Below are positions 24,717-36,202 of a DNA stretch of 57,500 bases, piece after piece. Made by a program: the position numbers and the translations under genes. The notes under the pieces were generated by a model that was given only the letters and a program-made list of their open reading frames with translations, was not told where the DNA came from and made no database searches. The stretch is taken from the NCBI GenBank assembly GCA_012295275.1, contig CM022671.1, positions 22,337,822 to 22,395,321 on the forward strand, read 5' to 3'. The stretch's first letter is position 1. Each line of letters starts with the position of its first letter. Source of the stretch: Chrysomallon squamiferum (Eukaryota; Mollusca; Gastropoda; Neomphalida; Peltospiridae).

Positions 24717-24854
24717 ACAACAACAACAACAATAATAAGAAGAAGAAGAAGAAGAGAAAGAAGAAGAAGAAGAAAAAGAAGAAGAACAACAACATTAACT
24801 TCACTACCACCAATCACCACCAAACCAACAACAAAAATGATAATATAAAACAAA

Positions 24855-24897
<43 letters not shown>

Positions 24898-25290
24898 ATG
24901 TTGAAAAATAAACAAATTTGAGCTGAAACTGAATAAGCAAAGGATTAAAGATTTTTGCTAATAGTTTCATAAACATGGAAAGCCTAGAACATTAAAGAAA
25001 GATTTATATAACTATTTTGTCTTTACCTTTATCATCACCATCATCATCACCATCATCATCGTCGTCGTCGTCGTTGTTAATACTATTCTTACAATTCTAT
25101 TATTATATACTACTAAAACAGTAATCCAAAAAACCCATTATCATCTTCTTATTTATTCTAAGATTCAAATTTTATTTGCTAAATAAATGTTTATAAGTTC
25201 TTTGATCAAGCAAAAACAATTAAATAATCTCAAAAACAAAAGATCACTGAAGAAATCTACTGTTTATAAATAAAAGACTACAGTTTAAAC
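24301..25290. other. AT-rich spacer with many microsatellites
   Basis: Arrays include CA/TA (about 24459-24498), AAT/AAC/AAG (24687-24790), (AAAT)n (24851-24899) and CAT/CGT (25033-25078). No gene. Confidence 0.75.
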
Positions 25291-25853
25291 TCCGGGTGAG
25301 CAATCTATGTTTACAAATGGTTAACAGCTAAGATGTCAATCACAGAATCTGGGGCGTGGCTTCATCCTTCAGCTGGAAACAGTTCGCCCTGGAAATTATA
25401 AATTTATGACCACCAATGTCGAGATTCGGAATTTATTAACAAAACAGTACACTCCATTTTAGCACTAGAAAATATGTACCTAAAACGTTACCACCGTAAA
25501 GCAACAACACACTTTTTTCCCCCCAATTTCTTATATTAAAATAAAACATTTTTATAAAGTATTTATTATTTATGAACAGTGGCCTGGGGTAATTAATACA
25601 TCCATGATCGATCGTTGGTGAATGGTGTCAAATCCGCGTGTTGACATATTGTCAAGTGAGATAAAGAGCTCAAAGCCGCAGACAGTGTGTCTAGCCGTTT
25701 CGTCAAGCCCGCGAACAGACACGCCCACGACGCGCGCTCATTGGCCACTTCCCAGCCGCCAGCCAATCACGGCGTGACGAGATCGTCAGACTGAGGACTG
25801 TTCGCGTTTCATTAGAGATAAGCGCTCGCCGTGGCGTCTGCTTGACAAGTAGG
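25291..25853 (+). promoter_or_regulatory. proximal promoter region of the T-box gene
   Basis: Unique sequence that becomes CpG-rich from 25630 onward. It carries a reverse CCAAT box (ATTGG, 25740-25744) and a forward one (CCAAT, 25763-25767), a GC-type CACGCCCAC near 25721, and GGTGTCAAA at 25624-25632, which resembles a T-box half-site. The CCAAT spacing of roughly 90-115 bp from the TATA box is typical of animal promoters. Confidence 0.6.
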
Positions 25854-25860
25854 TATATAG
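25854..25860 (+). promoter_or_regulatory. TATA box
   Basis: TATATAG lies 32 bases upstream of a TTCATTC initiator-like word whose A is at 25886, the usual TATA-to-start distance. The start codon follows within 100 bases, giving a short unspliced leader. Confidence 0.65.
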
Positions 25861-25885
25861 CGAAGCAGCCAGCATTCTACAGTTC

Positions 25886-25968
25886 ATTCGTACGGCGGAC
25901 TTCGCACACTAAACACGTTACTGAACGACACACACACACTACTACTTACTAGAAGCAAAATATTTTTT
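25886..25968 (+). other. predicted 5' untranslated leader
   Basis: Runs from the initiator-like A at 25886 to the first in-frame ATG. It contains a short CA run (about 25929-25939) and no upstream ATG. The start site is predicted from the TATA position only. Confidence 0.45.
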
Positions 25969-26303
25969 ATGGATTCTACGATGGCTTACAACCATTTTCT
26001 GGTGCCTCGACCCATGGACTACGGGATGGGGTCGCTGCTGGCCCCACCCCACTATATTCCAGCGTTCTCGCTACAGCATCATGGACTTAACCCGGCAATG
26101 TTGGCGAAACATCAGCAGGCCATGGGGCGTATGCCGCATACCCCGAGTGATATGCTTGCGCACCCTGATCACTTCAGGATGAGGGGGTTGGAACCCCCGG
26201 AGCCCGAGGTTAGAGACGACCCCACTGTGGAACTTGACATGGAATCGCTATGGGAACAGTTTCACGAGATCGGCACCGAAATGGTTATTACCAAATCTGG
26301 AAG
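25969..26303 (+). CDS. Tbx2/3: Tbx2/3 coding exon 1
   Basis: Encodes residues 1-111 and two bases of codon 112; the donor is AG|GTAAGAG. The first ATG (25969) has T at -3, a weak context. The ATG at 25981 (Met5) has A at -3 and G at +4 and opens the conserved MAY motif, so translation may begin at either. The exon holds the family N-terminal motif, a Met/His/Pro-rich linker, and the start of the T-box ([18 protein letters not shown]). Confidence 0.93.
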
Positions 26304-26769
26304 GTAAGAGACTGATGACATTTTTTTTTAAAGAGCCTATGTTTCACTGGTATGATGCCAGTTTTTTTTAGTAGTATTGTGTTTATTAGAAGGTGAAAAA
26401 AAAAAAACTCCACCAAAACAGAAAAGCTATGCGTTGCATGTTTTTATGGTTTTTAATTAACAGAATACGCAGTGGTTTCCCGTATTTTTATAGCGCGTTG
26501 CGAATACTCTGCTTACTGCAGTGTCAGATAATACGTTTCTTAAAATAAATATAATTATAAATTAGTTTTGTATTCTAAAATGATAAATAACATAATTTTT
26601 AAATTTTAAGGAAAATGATTTATATAAAATGTAATAATTACTTTTTAGAAGAAACTTAAGGATATCTGTTTAATATATAAAAAAAAAAAAACTACTGTTA
26701 ATATGAATATACCATAATGTCACAATTACCTATAAGTAATAAACTTAGTGTTGATTTTAATAAAACAAT

Positions 26770-26820
<51 letters not shown>

Positions 26821-27219
26821 AACCCCACTAATTTCTTTTAAAATATAAATAACCACATCTGTTTATATATTTTTAACCTAACTGTTATCAATGTTAGTAC
26901 ATTTGTACATATATTATAATGGATTACTTTTTAAGAGGGCGCGTGTTATTTATTTATTTATTTATTTACAATTATACTACTGTTGCGTTACTGCGTAGGT
27001 GAAATGGGCTGTTAAACTGCAGTCTATTTTTGAACACATTTAGCAGAATGCAATGACAAGTATGTTATTGAAGTTCACTTAACATTCAGTAACTGTGACC
27101 TGGGGCTAAATTACTACTGGAGTTTTTAGTAAGATTAATTACACTCAGTTTGTAATTAATTATAATTATTATCAGCTTTATTTTAAACATCTATTCCTTA
27201 TTTATTTATTATTTATATT

Positions 27220-27256
<37 letters not shown>

Positions 27257-29263
27257 TAATAATATAATATTAATAATAATAATAATAAATATCTTATTAT
27301 ATTAAAAATATTTCGTAAATGGTTAAATATATTAACTGTTCCAATTAAATTAAATTAATTTTCTTTCAAAAAAAAAAAAACATTTCCTGTCAGTTGAATA
27401 TACAGTATATATATATATATATATATATATATCAGTGACAGTTTATAATATTATTAATAACTATATAATAATATATCCCTGAATATATAAATATGTTTTT
27501 GATCATATAAATCATTATTACGATAACGCCAGAATTTCGCCGACCGCACACTGTCAGTTTAATTTTCGATGAATTAAAATTATAAAAATACCACAGTGAA
27601 TTTTTTTTTTTTTTTAAATAAACGAAATATACACCATACTAAACATTTAAAGATATTTCCATAGAAAATACTTACACCTACATTAAAAAAAAACCCAGTA
27701 CAAATCACAGTTACATTAAAACGAAATCGCATCCTTTGTATCAACGAAGCTAGTAGCAAATGACCTGAGATTTATCTTTGTTTCATTAATATGTCTGTAT
27801 TTTGTGGCGCCGCTTTAATGACGGCGTCTGCAATATACATACATACATACATACCTATTTCTTTTTTTTTTTGTGTGTGTGTAAAGTAGCATTCACAACA
27901 AAAGTGTCTCTCTCTATCTAAATATAAACATATTGGCGTCTATAAATTTTATATTAGATCGCCAATCGCGAAGCTTGGGGCGAGAGCGTTTTGACGTGGG
28001 TGGCCACCATCGGTCTGTCTGGTTGTCTCTTTTTTCCTTCATTATGAATACATATTTTTTTTATTTCTGTAATTTCGCCATTCGCGAATCTTCCTCTCTT
28101 TTTTTTCATATACATACATATTATTAAATCTTTATATACTTTTTGATTATAAGATAATAAAATAAAATAAAATAAAATAAAATAAAAAGAAGAAGAGGAA
28201 GAAGAAGAAGAAAAAAAAAGAAGATAGCACATTCTCGCAGATGGCAATAAAATATACCAATGCCACCGTGCTTGAAAAAAAAAAACGAAGAAAAAAAAAA
28301 CTTTTAACACCTTGCACGCTAATAAACTACAGACGTTTATGGAGTGTGGCGCCCCGCATATTTATATCGTGGTACACGCAGTCGTACTGCTGTAACTGGA
28401 GTGTGTTTTAAGATGCAATAAACTGTGTGTTTGCTATCAAGTTTTTATCTTGATTATGTATCTCGTTCTGGCGATATTAACACTTCCAGGCCGCGCTAAG
28501 TGTGCTGATGGAGAGGCAGGCAGGCAGGCAGGCAGGCAGGGAGAAGAAGAAGAAAAGAAAAAAAAAGGTTTCTAAGATCGCCACAACAACGTGCAAGCGT
28601 CTGAATGTCGCGAGGATGACGATAAAAGCGTTTGTGGCGCGAAGTGTTTTTTTTTTCTTCTTCTTTTCTTTTTTCCGCGATGTGCAATGCAATGCGTCTG
28701 GGATAAAACACACTTATTAAAATGTCATAGGGTTGTGGTAGTTTTTTATTATTATTATTATTATTATTTTTTTTATCATGTAGTCGTAGTAGTTGAAAAC
28801 GAAACAAAACAAACAATTGAAGAAATAAATAATTAAAATATAGGTTTTTAGTACGTTTTTTTTTTTTTTCACACATATAGTCATTGTTATAAAGTATTCC
28901 CAAAAAAAAAAAAGAAAGAAAGAAAGACAAGGACACAAAACTTATTAAAGTGTCACTTTTTCACGTGTGGTCGTTAATGCTGTCGTAGTAAAAATCTCAT
29001 ATAATTTGATAAAGTTTGTAATTTAAAGCTGTTTTGATTGTAGTACTTGCTTGTCGTAGTTGAACTTAACGTCCTATGTTTTTAAAACTGGAAACAAAAT
29101 ATTCCGAAATAATACTAGCATTTTTCTCCCATTAACTTTTCTGTCAACTTGAAAAATACTCTTTTGTACGTTTCAATGATTCATTTTACTAAACGCATTT
29201 TTAAAATTAAAAATAACTCTTTATTTATCAATGATTATGCACGTAGTGATCATATTAAGCAGC

Positions 29264-29310
<47 letters not shown>

Positions 29311-30338
29311 CATATACACACACACACACATGTATATCTTGGGCCTCATGACAAAAATATGCTAAATAGATTTTGGCATATGATCGTAATGTTGTCAAAT
29401 ACAGATTGAGTTGAGTATTTTATCGGTTTTTGTGATGGTTTTTAATATTATCGGAAGATTAAAAATATATATTTTGTTAATAATATCACATACGGTCATT
29501 TTATTGTTAGGCCAGTAATACTTTCTCTGTTGAAACGGCAGTACTGTATGTATTCGTATTTTATGATTTTTGTTTTTATTAATTAAAAGCAATACTTAAA
29601 TGTTAAAAGTTTATCAACATTTTTAGCTAAAACAGTAACATTATTATACAAGCATCTTCCAGTAATTTTGATTATGACTTTTATTGTAAAGAAGATTAAA
29701 TGTATACATTTTCCCCCACGGGTCGTTATAAAAATTACTATTACGATAGTATCTAAGTTTTTCTATGTCATAATATTTATCAGAAGCAAGAAGCGATTCT
29801 TACATTGCACTAGTCAACCTAAAAGTACAGCTCTATCAGTGACAAGATTAGCAATATTGTCTGTTTAACAGTGTATGTATCGTGGTTTTATCACAAACAT
29901 GATAACAATAACAGTGCTGGCATTATTATTAAATAAATTTCGCGAGCTAGTATTTATCTGTTTCCGTGTTCACAAGTAATTGAAACCAAAGGTTTATTTT
30001 ATGACATCTCTTAAAATAACTTGCCAATCCTACAAATTAGTTTTTTTTTTACTGAACAAAAATTTAAAAAAATTAGGTAAACTATAACATAAGGATAGGT
30101 TTTTTTTTTTTTTTTTTTTTGTGAAGTATAATATAGGTTTGTAAATATGCAGTAGAGATGATAAATAAATAAATAAATTAATAAAATAATAATAAAATAA
30201 TAATAATAATAATAAATATAATAATAATAAAAAAATAATTTTAATGATAATGATCATGATCATGATCATCATAATCCACTTACATATCAAAATAAATATA
30301 AAAAAAAGTTAGAAAAGTTTCTATTTATTTATTATTAC

Positions 30339-30393
<55 letters not shown>

Positions 30394-30674
30394 ATTATTA
30401 TTATTATTATAGGAAATATAAAAACTGACATATCATTAAGATATTTATTTTCCTTACCTCAGGCAGTGATTTTAATGATCGTACAACCTAATTTCGACTG
30501 TCTTGTCAGATGTAGTATTCTATTTCGGGTTCTGTTTAGCTTAGAGGTTCTTGCTAATATCATATATTATTTACGATCATGTGAGAGAGAGAAAGAGAGA
30601 GAAAAAAAAAACCTGTAACGTTAAAAAGACATAAAATAACACCACACGTTTATTTATCACTTTATTCATTTAAA

Positions 30675-30710
<36 letters not shown>

Positions 30711-30771
30711 GCTGTTACTACTAGTACTACTACAACATCTATTATTATTATTATCATTATTATTGTTGTTA

Positions 30772-30841
<70 letters not shown>

Positions 30842-30842
30842 T

Positions 30843-30875
<33 letters not shown>

Positions 30876-30936
30876 GCTGTTATTACTGTTACTACTGTTA
30901 CTACTACAACATCTATTATTATTATTATCATTATTA

Positions 30937-30998
<62 letters not shown>

Positions 30999-31344
30999 TC
31001 AGGCGCATGTTTCCGGCATACAAAGTCAAACTCTCAGGACTCGACAAGAAATCCAAATACATTCTTCTCATGGACATCGTCCCCGTTGATGATTGTCGCT
31101 ACAAGTTTCACAACGGCAAATGGACAGTAGCGGGCAAAGCTGACCCAGAGATGCCCAAGAGGATGTACATTCACCCTGATTCACCCAGCACAGGAGAACA
31201 GTGGATGCAGAAAGTCATTTCATTTCACAAACTTAAAGTGACCAACAACATTTCCGATAAACATGGATATGTAAGTACATCTGTTATAGTGTTTTTGTTT
31301 TATTTTATTTATTTTTATTTAAACTGAAATTATTGTTTTTAATG

Positions 31345-31387
<43 letters not shown>

Positions 31388-33497
31388 TTTATTATTTTTA
31401 TTATTGGTATTATTTTTATTTCTATTTTAATTTTATAATTTTTATTTCTATTATATTTATTTCTATTGTTATATTTATTGCTATTGTTATTTTTATTATT
31501 ATTTTCTCATTATAATTATTATTATTATTATTATTAGCATCAGCATTATCATTATCATTATCATTACTACTATTATTATTACTAATACGTTAAAAACAAA
31601 AATACAAAAAATACCTCCTGTTTTATACGTTAGCAAAATCCATACATCTATTACAGTATGAATATGGTTTTCTTATAATTTTAATCTGTGGAGGAATAAT
31701 CGGTTATAACACCCAGTATTTTCTGAAACACTCTGTAATCAGGAACCAAAAGTCGACTAGCACCGTGCAATTATCTCACTTTAATGTCTTTGTGCTTGTC
31801 CGTTTCTCACTGCAAAATGTCTATCGCTTGTCGATTTCTCACACAGAAATCATTGTCTATTGCACTTTCAGCCGGCTGTTATAATCACGTACTTTGTTCA
31901 TAATCACGTATATTTTTTGATAATGACGTTCGTTTTAACGTCTTAATAACTAATAAAAAAGGGGGGAAAGAGTAAAAAAAAGGTTCGGGGACTGCCATTG
32001 CTCGCTCTTTTAATTCTGCTTATAAATGATTTTATTGTTAAGTTTGGAAGGAAATTTCTTGATTATTATTATTATTATTATTTGGGTTTTTTATCTGGTT
32101 ATCTTTTTCTCAGGTTATTTTGCCAGTAATTATAGGAAATAGTGTAAACGATGCTCAGGTGATCGCAAAACAAAACAAAACAAAAAAGACATTTGGTGCG
32201 AGGGCTTACAGCTAGCTGACTATTAAATGATAATAATATTAATATTATTATTAATGATCATGAAAATAATAATTTATATTTATTAATCTTATTATTATTA
32301 TTATTATTATTAAATAAAGTAGATCATCAGCATATAAAAATATAAAACAAGTTTAGTTTTTAAAAACATTAAAATTTAAATGATTTTTAAAATTATAAAA
32401 ATAATAATGACAAAGAAAGAAAACAGATCCATTTTATTTTTTATTTCTAATATGATTACCTTATATAATAATTAGTTTTTTCTTAAATATTTTATATCTT
32501 TTTCCCTTTTGTGACAGAACAGGACAAAAGCATAGAATATTTCTTAAGAAAGTGCAAAGGCATTAAAGACAAAAATAATTTTTCTATTCATAATAAAATA
32601 AACTTTACATATGTGTCTAAAGATAAAATCTTTCAAGTTAAATATTAATAATAATGATGTAAAAATGCAATGATGGTTGTAGAATATTTTTTTTTTTTTT
32701 AAATCTGTTAACGCTAACTTACCATTTATTTATTTATTTATTAATTTTTTTATTATTTATTTATTTATTATTTATTTTATTATTTCTGCAAAAGTTTAAT
32801 AAATAAATTTATAAGAAGTTGATTGAATAATGCAAAAAAAAAAAAAAAAAGACAAAAGAAAAGAAAACAATAATAATAAATCAATAAAATAATAATAAAT
32901 CATGGAATAATTGCATTATTTTCTCCAAACTGTTGATAAAATAGCGATACTGATGAAACAAAGATATATTAATACAGTTATTTATTTATTGTTATTTTTT
33001 ATTTTTTATTTGTTGTTGTTTTAAAACTCAGTATATCATTAGAAACCATCTGTAAATTATTTGTTTCACGTTATCTGCATTTAAACCCATATTATAGAAA
33101 ATTTAATTATTTTCTTTGTTTTTTCCCTTTTTTCCCTTCTTATTTTCCTTTATTTTTCCTGCTTTCCTTTTCATTCTTTCCTTTTCAGTTTTTCTTTTCC
33201 TTATCTCCTTTTTTCTATTCTTTCCTTCTCTCATTTTTCGTTCTCCTTTATTGACAGTCAGAGCTATTATAAAACGTATTTTTGTATTTTTATATGTTAC
33301 GGCACATTAAGTAATGGTGTTGCGAAACATACATTGTTAATAACATAATATGTTATATGTGGATCTATGAAAAACACTGCATTAGTATTGAGTTTTAGCA
33401 TTGAGTTACAGCACACTGACTCAGCGTTTTAAATTAAAGTACATGCATCCTGTTATTGCTATTGTTTTTAATTGTTATTATGATAATCTTCATCATT

Positions 33498-33528
<31 letters not shown>

Positions 33529-34052
33529 TAATTAAAAATAACCCAATTTCTCATAAAAAAAAAAAAAAAAAAAAAAAAAATAAAAAAAAAAAATAAACAA
33601 AAAATAAAATAAAATAAAATAAAAATAAATAACCCAGTTGGACACTCTCGTTTTAATTCCATTAATTAATAATTAAAATTATCGACCAGTTATCGAACAG
33701 CTGAAAATAGATCAAGTGACATGCATATTTCTCTGAAGGTTAATGACACTGACTGATTGTATGTATGTGTGTATTTCAGGCTATCCTCAATTCCATGCAC
33801 AAGTACCAGCCCAGATTTCACTTGGTGCGAGCGAGCGATCTCCTGCGCTTACCGTACAGTTCCAGCAAAACGTTCGTGTTTCCTGAAACGCAGTTCATTG
33901 CAGTAACGGCTTATCAAAACGAAAAGGTATGTACATAATACATTAAAGGAAAAAAAATTAAAAATAATAATATTATAGAATAAAGATCACTGTGTTATGG
34001 AAAGAATGGGGGGGGAACAAAGACAGATTTTTTTGTTTGTTTGTTTGTTTGT

Positions 34053-34143
<91 letters not shown>

Positions 34144-35232
34144 TTGCTTCTATTTTTTTATTTTAAATACATAGCCTATATATATCTTTCCATTCATGTT
34201 ATTTATTTGATTTTTCTTATTTACATACATCATTTGTTTATTTTTTTTTTTTTTATTTATTTATTTTTTGTTAATGCTGTCCCCTTTTTTTACACATTAT
34301 TCCATAATATCCGTTTCAAAATCAAAACCATATTCCCTTTTTCATTTTCTGACATTTTAGACTCTAGCTGTAATTTATTTTTAATATATATTTTTTCTAC
34401 ACCACATCCATAACACACACATACAACGACAGCACGGCGCACTGCGGACACTGTAAAGTATCCAGACGGCTTAAACGTCGACGTCATCAACGTCAAATGT
34501 GTATTCTGAAAATGCTGCCAACCTACCTGATCCGATAAATCTTAAACAGATAACACACACGGCGCCATGTCGAAGTTATTATATACATACGCATATACAC
34601 ACATATATTTAGCATACAACCTTGAGTTTTCTTTTTTTTCCTCAGACTTTAAACGTTGCATATATTTCACTTAGCCCCTCTCTCACTCGTCGTTTATGAC
34701 CATAACTGCATGTGTTTTTATTTGCCACAGTCGCCTGGCTAATCTCTCGAGATAGCTTTAAAGTTTTCGTAGAGGCGCCCTACTTTTTTCTTGTTCTTTA
34801 TTTATTTTCCTTGTTTTTTTGTTTTTTTTTCCCTTCTCTTGTTAGGCGTTTAATTGCTATTCAGAGATTTATTATTTATTATGTGGATTTTTTTTTTTTT
34901 TTCTTCAGATTACCAAACTGAAGATAGACCATAATCCCTTTGCCAAAGGTTTCAGAGAAAACGGAGGTGGTCGCCAAAGAAAGTAAGTTTTTTTCCTTTT
35001 TAAAATATTAATAAGTTTTATTTAAATTTCAAAAACATAAATTTGTGTTTTGAAAAGATATGACATATTTATGGTTACTTTATTTATTTTTATTTATTTT
35101 TTCAATGCTTTTTATTATTTTTTTTCTTTGCTGTTGCATCTTGAAGGTTCTTGAACTATATTTTAGGATTAAAAAAAAAAAAAAATACAAACAAACCAAA
35201 CAACAACAAAACAGTTTTATTTTTCATCGTCT

Positions 35233-35273
<41 letters not shown>

Positions 35274-36202
35274 TCAGATGTGCAGATCCATCAAAACAGG
35301 ATCACGGAGCATCATTATCAGGAACCAGTGATGACGAGGATGAAATCTGCGTTGATGACGCAGACGATCACGTGACAAATTCCACACACGAGACAGACGA
35401 CAGCTTACGTTCGGAGAAGAAAGTGGACTCGAGCGACGAACGTCTCGAAGACTCCGGTTCCGAGGAACGAATCCAGGAACAGGACGTTTCGAAAGAGGAC
35501 GACGAGCACCAGGAAGAGATGAAACTGATTCAGCAACAGACTCAGTTGACCGTCGTGGAAGAAGTCAAAGTGAACGCCAGTCACCCTCCCAAAGCAGACC
35601 ACTCGGTCGAGAAGCTCCTGAAACCCGACGAAGTGAAACACAACCCAGCCAAGCAGCTGAAGAGTCCTCCTAACGTGACAGTGTGCCAGAGATCGTCTGG
35701 ACATCCTTACTTCCCACTGTGCTATCCTCCGCAGCTGTTCGCTGGCAACACCTCGGCGTTCCACCATCCACTGAACTCGATGTTCTTCTCCTCGCCGTCT
35801 CATCACCCCATGCTCAGGTCTCCCGGTCAGGACTCCCAGTCGCCTCTCACGCATCCCATTTTCGCTCACACGTCTCCTATCTCCCTGTCTCACCAGCTGG
35901 CGCTGGCGCAGAGGTACCAGTCGCTCAGTGCCGCCGGCGCTTACGGAACGTCGTCGCCAATCGGGCCAATGTTGTCTTCCAGAGGTGGTCAGAGATTTCA
36001 CCCTTACAACCTTTCTCCAGTTAGTCCTTACAACAACAACAGCAGCAACAACAACGGCTCTCCGAGTCCAGTGAGTCCTCATTCGCCGCTGTCGTCGTCG
36101 CCGAGCATGTCTCCAGTTGACAGGACGACGTCGTCATCACCCGTTAGCATCGTCAGCCCAGTTCCAGTGAGAGGACACTCAGTCTCGCCGAACTCGGCGT
36201 AA
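25969..36202 (+). CDS. Tbx2/3: T-box transcription factor Tbx2/3 (five coding exons, 582 aa)
   Basis: Join 25969-26303, 31003-31270, 33780-33926, 34909-34982 and 35278-36202 (1749 bases with TAA stop). The family binds T-half-sites (AGGTGTGA) in the nucleus, acts mainly as a repressor, and patterns limbs, heart, eye and body wall in other animals. In the sequence: an N-terminal [11 protein letters not shown] motif (from residue 5) like that of vertebrate TBX2/3; a T-box at about residues 90-275 with LWEQF (94-98), [14 protein letters not shown] (103-116), RMYIHPDSP (165-173), [14 protein letters not shown] (235-248) and NPFAKGFR (259-266); an acidic Asp/Glu region at about 292-371; then a His/Pro/Ser-rich tail. 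Exon boundaries fall where I recall those of vertebrate TBX2/3. No Tbx4/5 neighbour is visible. Subfamily is assigned from the N-terminal motif and T-box; orthology to TBX2 versus TBX3 does not apply to a pre-duplication gene. Confidence 0.95.
26304..31002 (+). other. Tbx2/3: intron 1 (4.7 kb, phase 2)
   Basis: GT-AG intron. It is mostly AT-rich with (TA)n at 26772-26813 and 27405-27432, AAT near 27222-27290, (AAAAT)n near 28157-28187, (GGCA)n at 28514-28538, (TA)n near 29267-29303 and long ATT arrays at 30340-30412 and 30675-31000. Two less repetitive stretches, 27740-28040 and 28320-28520, stand out as candidate intronic regulatory DNA. No coding sequence is seen on either strand. Confidence 0.9.
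30675..31000. repeat. (ATT)n array with an internal duplication, abutting exon 2
   Basis: Over 300 bp of ATT. A segment with the words ATTGCTGTTA and CTACTACAACATCTATTATT occurs twice, about 165 bp apart (about 30708 and 30874). The array runs directly into the exon 2 acceptor. Confidence 0.93.
31003..31270 (+). CDS. Tbx2/3: Tbx2/3 coding exon 2
   Basis: Residue 112 is completed across the junction; the exon carries residues 113-201 and ends in phase 0 at HGY|GTAAGT. It is the N-terminal half of the T-box ([53 protein letters not shown]). The acceptor is ATTATTTCAG, with the pyrimidine tract replaced by ATT repeats. Confidence 0.96.
31271..33779 (+). other. Tbx2/3: intron 2 (2.5 kb, phase 0)
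   Basis: GT-AG intron. It contains ATT arrays (31349-31387, 31516-31545), AT-rich DNA, a T/C-rich stretch at 33108-33250, (ATTT)n near 33498-33530 and A-rich 33556-33628. A small unique block at 31735-31945 with two ATAATCACGTA words is the only non-repetitive island and may be an intronic element. Confidence 0.9.
33780..33926 (+). CDS. Tbx2/3: Tbx2/3 coding exon 3
   Basis: Encodes 49 whole codons (residues 202-250), with acceptor GTATTTCAG and donor AAG|GTATGT. The T-box core here has [17 protein letters not shown] and [16 protein letters not shown], the dimer-interface and DNA-contact region in known T-box structures. Confidence 0.96.
33927..34908 (+). other. Tbx2/3: intron 3 (1.0 kb, phase 0)
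   Basis: GT-AG intron. It holds a G-run near 34008-34015, a (GTTT)n-(ATTT)n array at about 34034-34145, and a unique block at 34400-34600. The acceptor has a long T tract (TTTTTTCTTCAG). Confidence 0.92.
34034..34145. repeat. (GTTT)n-(ATTT)n array
   Basis: Five GTTT units pass directly into about 23 ATTT units, an array made by a G-to-A change in the unit. Confidence 0.96.
34909..34982 (+). CDS. Tbx2/3: Tbx2/3 coding exon 4
   Basis: A 74-base exon encoding residues 251-274 and two bases of codon 275; donor AA|GTAAGT. It has [20 protein letters not shown], the C-terminal T-box helix that inserts into the DNA minor groove in known structures. The linker then turns basic (GRQRK). Confidence 0.94.
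34983..35277 (+). other. Tbx2/3: intron 4 (295 bp, phase 2)
   Basis: Short GT-AG intron with an (ATT)n array at about 35235-35273 that forms the region just before the acceptor (ATTATTTCAG). An in-frame open stretch crosses the intron from 35060, but it is low-complexity and unlike the family. Confidence 0.92.
35278..36202 (+). CDS. Tbx2/3: Tbx2/3 coding exon 5 (C-terminal effector region)
   Basis: Completes Lys275 and encodes residues 276-582, stop TAA at 36200-36202. It begins [10 protein letters not shown], then an acidic stretch ([17 protein letters not shown] and later Glu-rich segments), a Gln run near 360, the segment [17 protein letters not shown], and Ser/Pro/His-rich sequence ending SPNSA. 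GC and codon usage are clearly higher than in the flanks. The ELQSIQ-type motif near the C-terminus of vertebrate TBX2/3 is not seen. A cryptic donor-like CCA|GTGAGA sits at 36167, 36 bases before the stop codon ends. Confidence 0.93.

Noticed and set aside
35060-35277. Upstream in-frame extension of exon 5 through intron 4
   Set aside because: The extension is low-complexity Phe/Tyr/Lys sequence containing the ATT array. The GT-AG junctions and the family alignment place the exon start at 35278.
35405-36082. 225-residue open frame on the - strand
   Set aside because: It is antisense to Tbx2/3 exon 5, Arg/Val-rich, and an artefact of the GC-rich coding sequence opposite; no domain or splice context.
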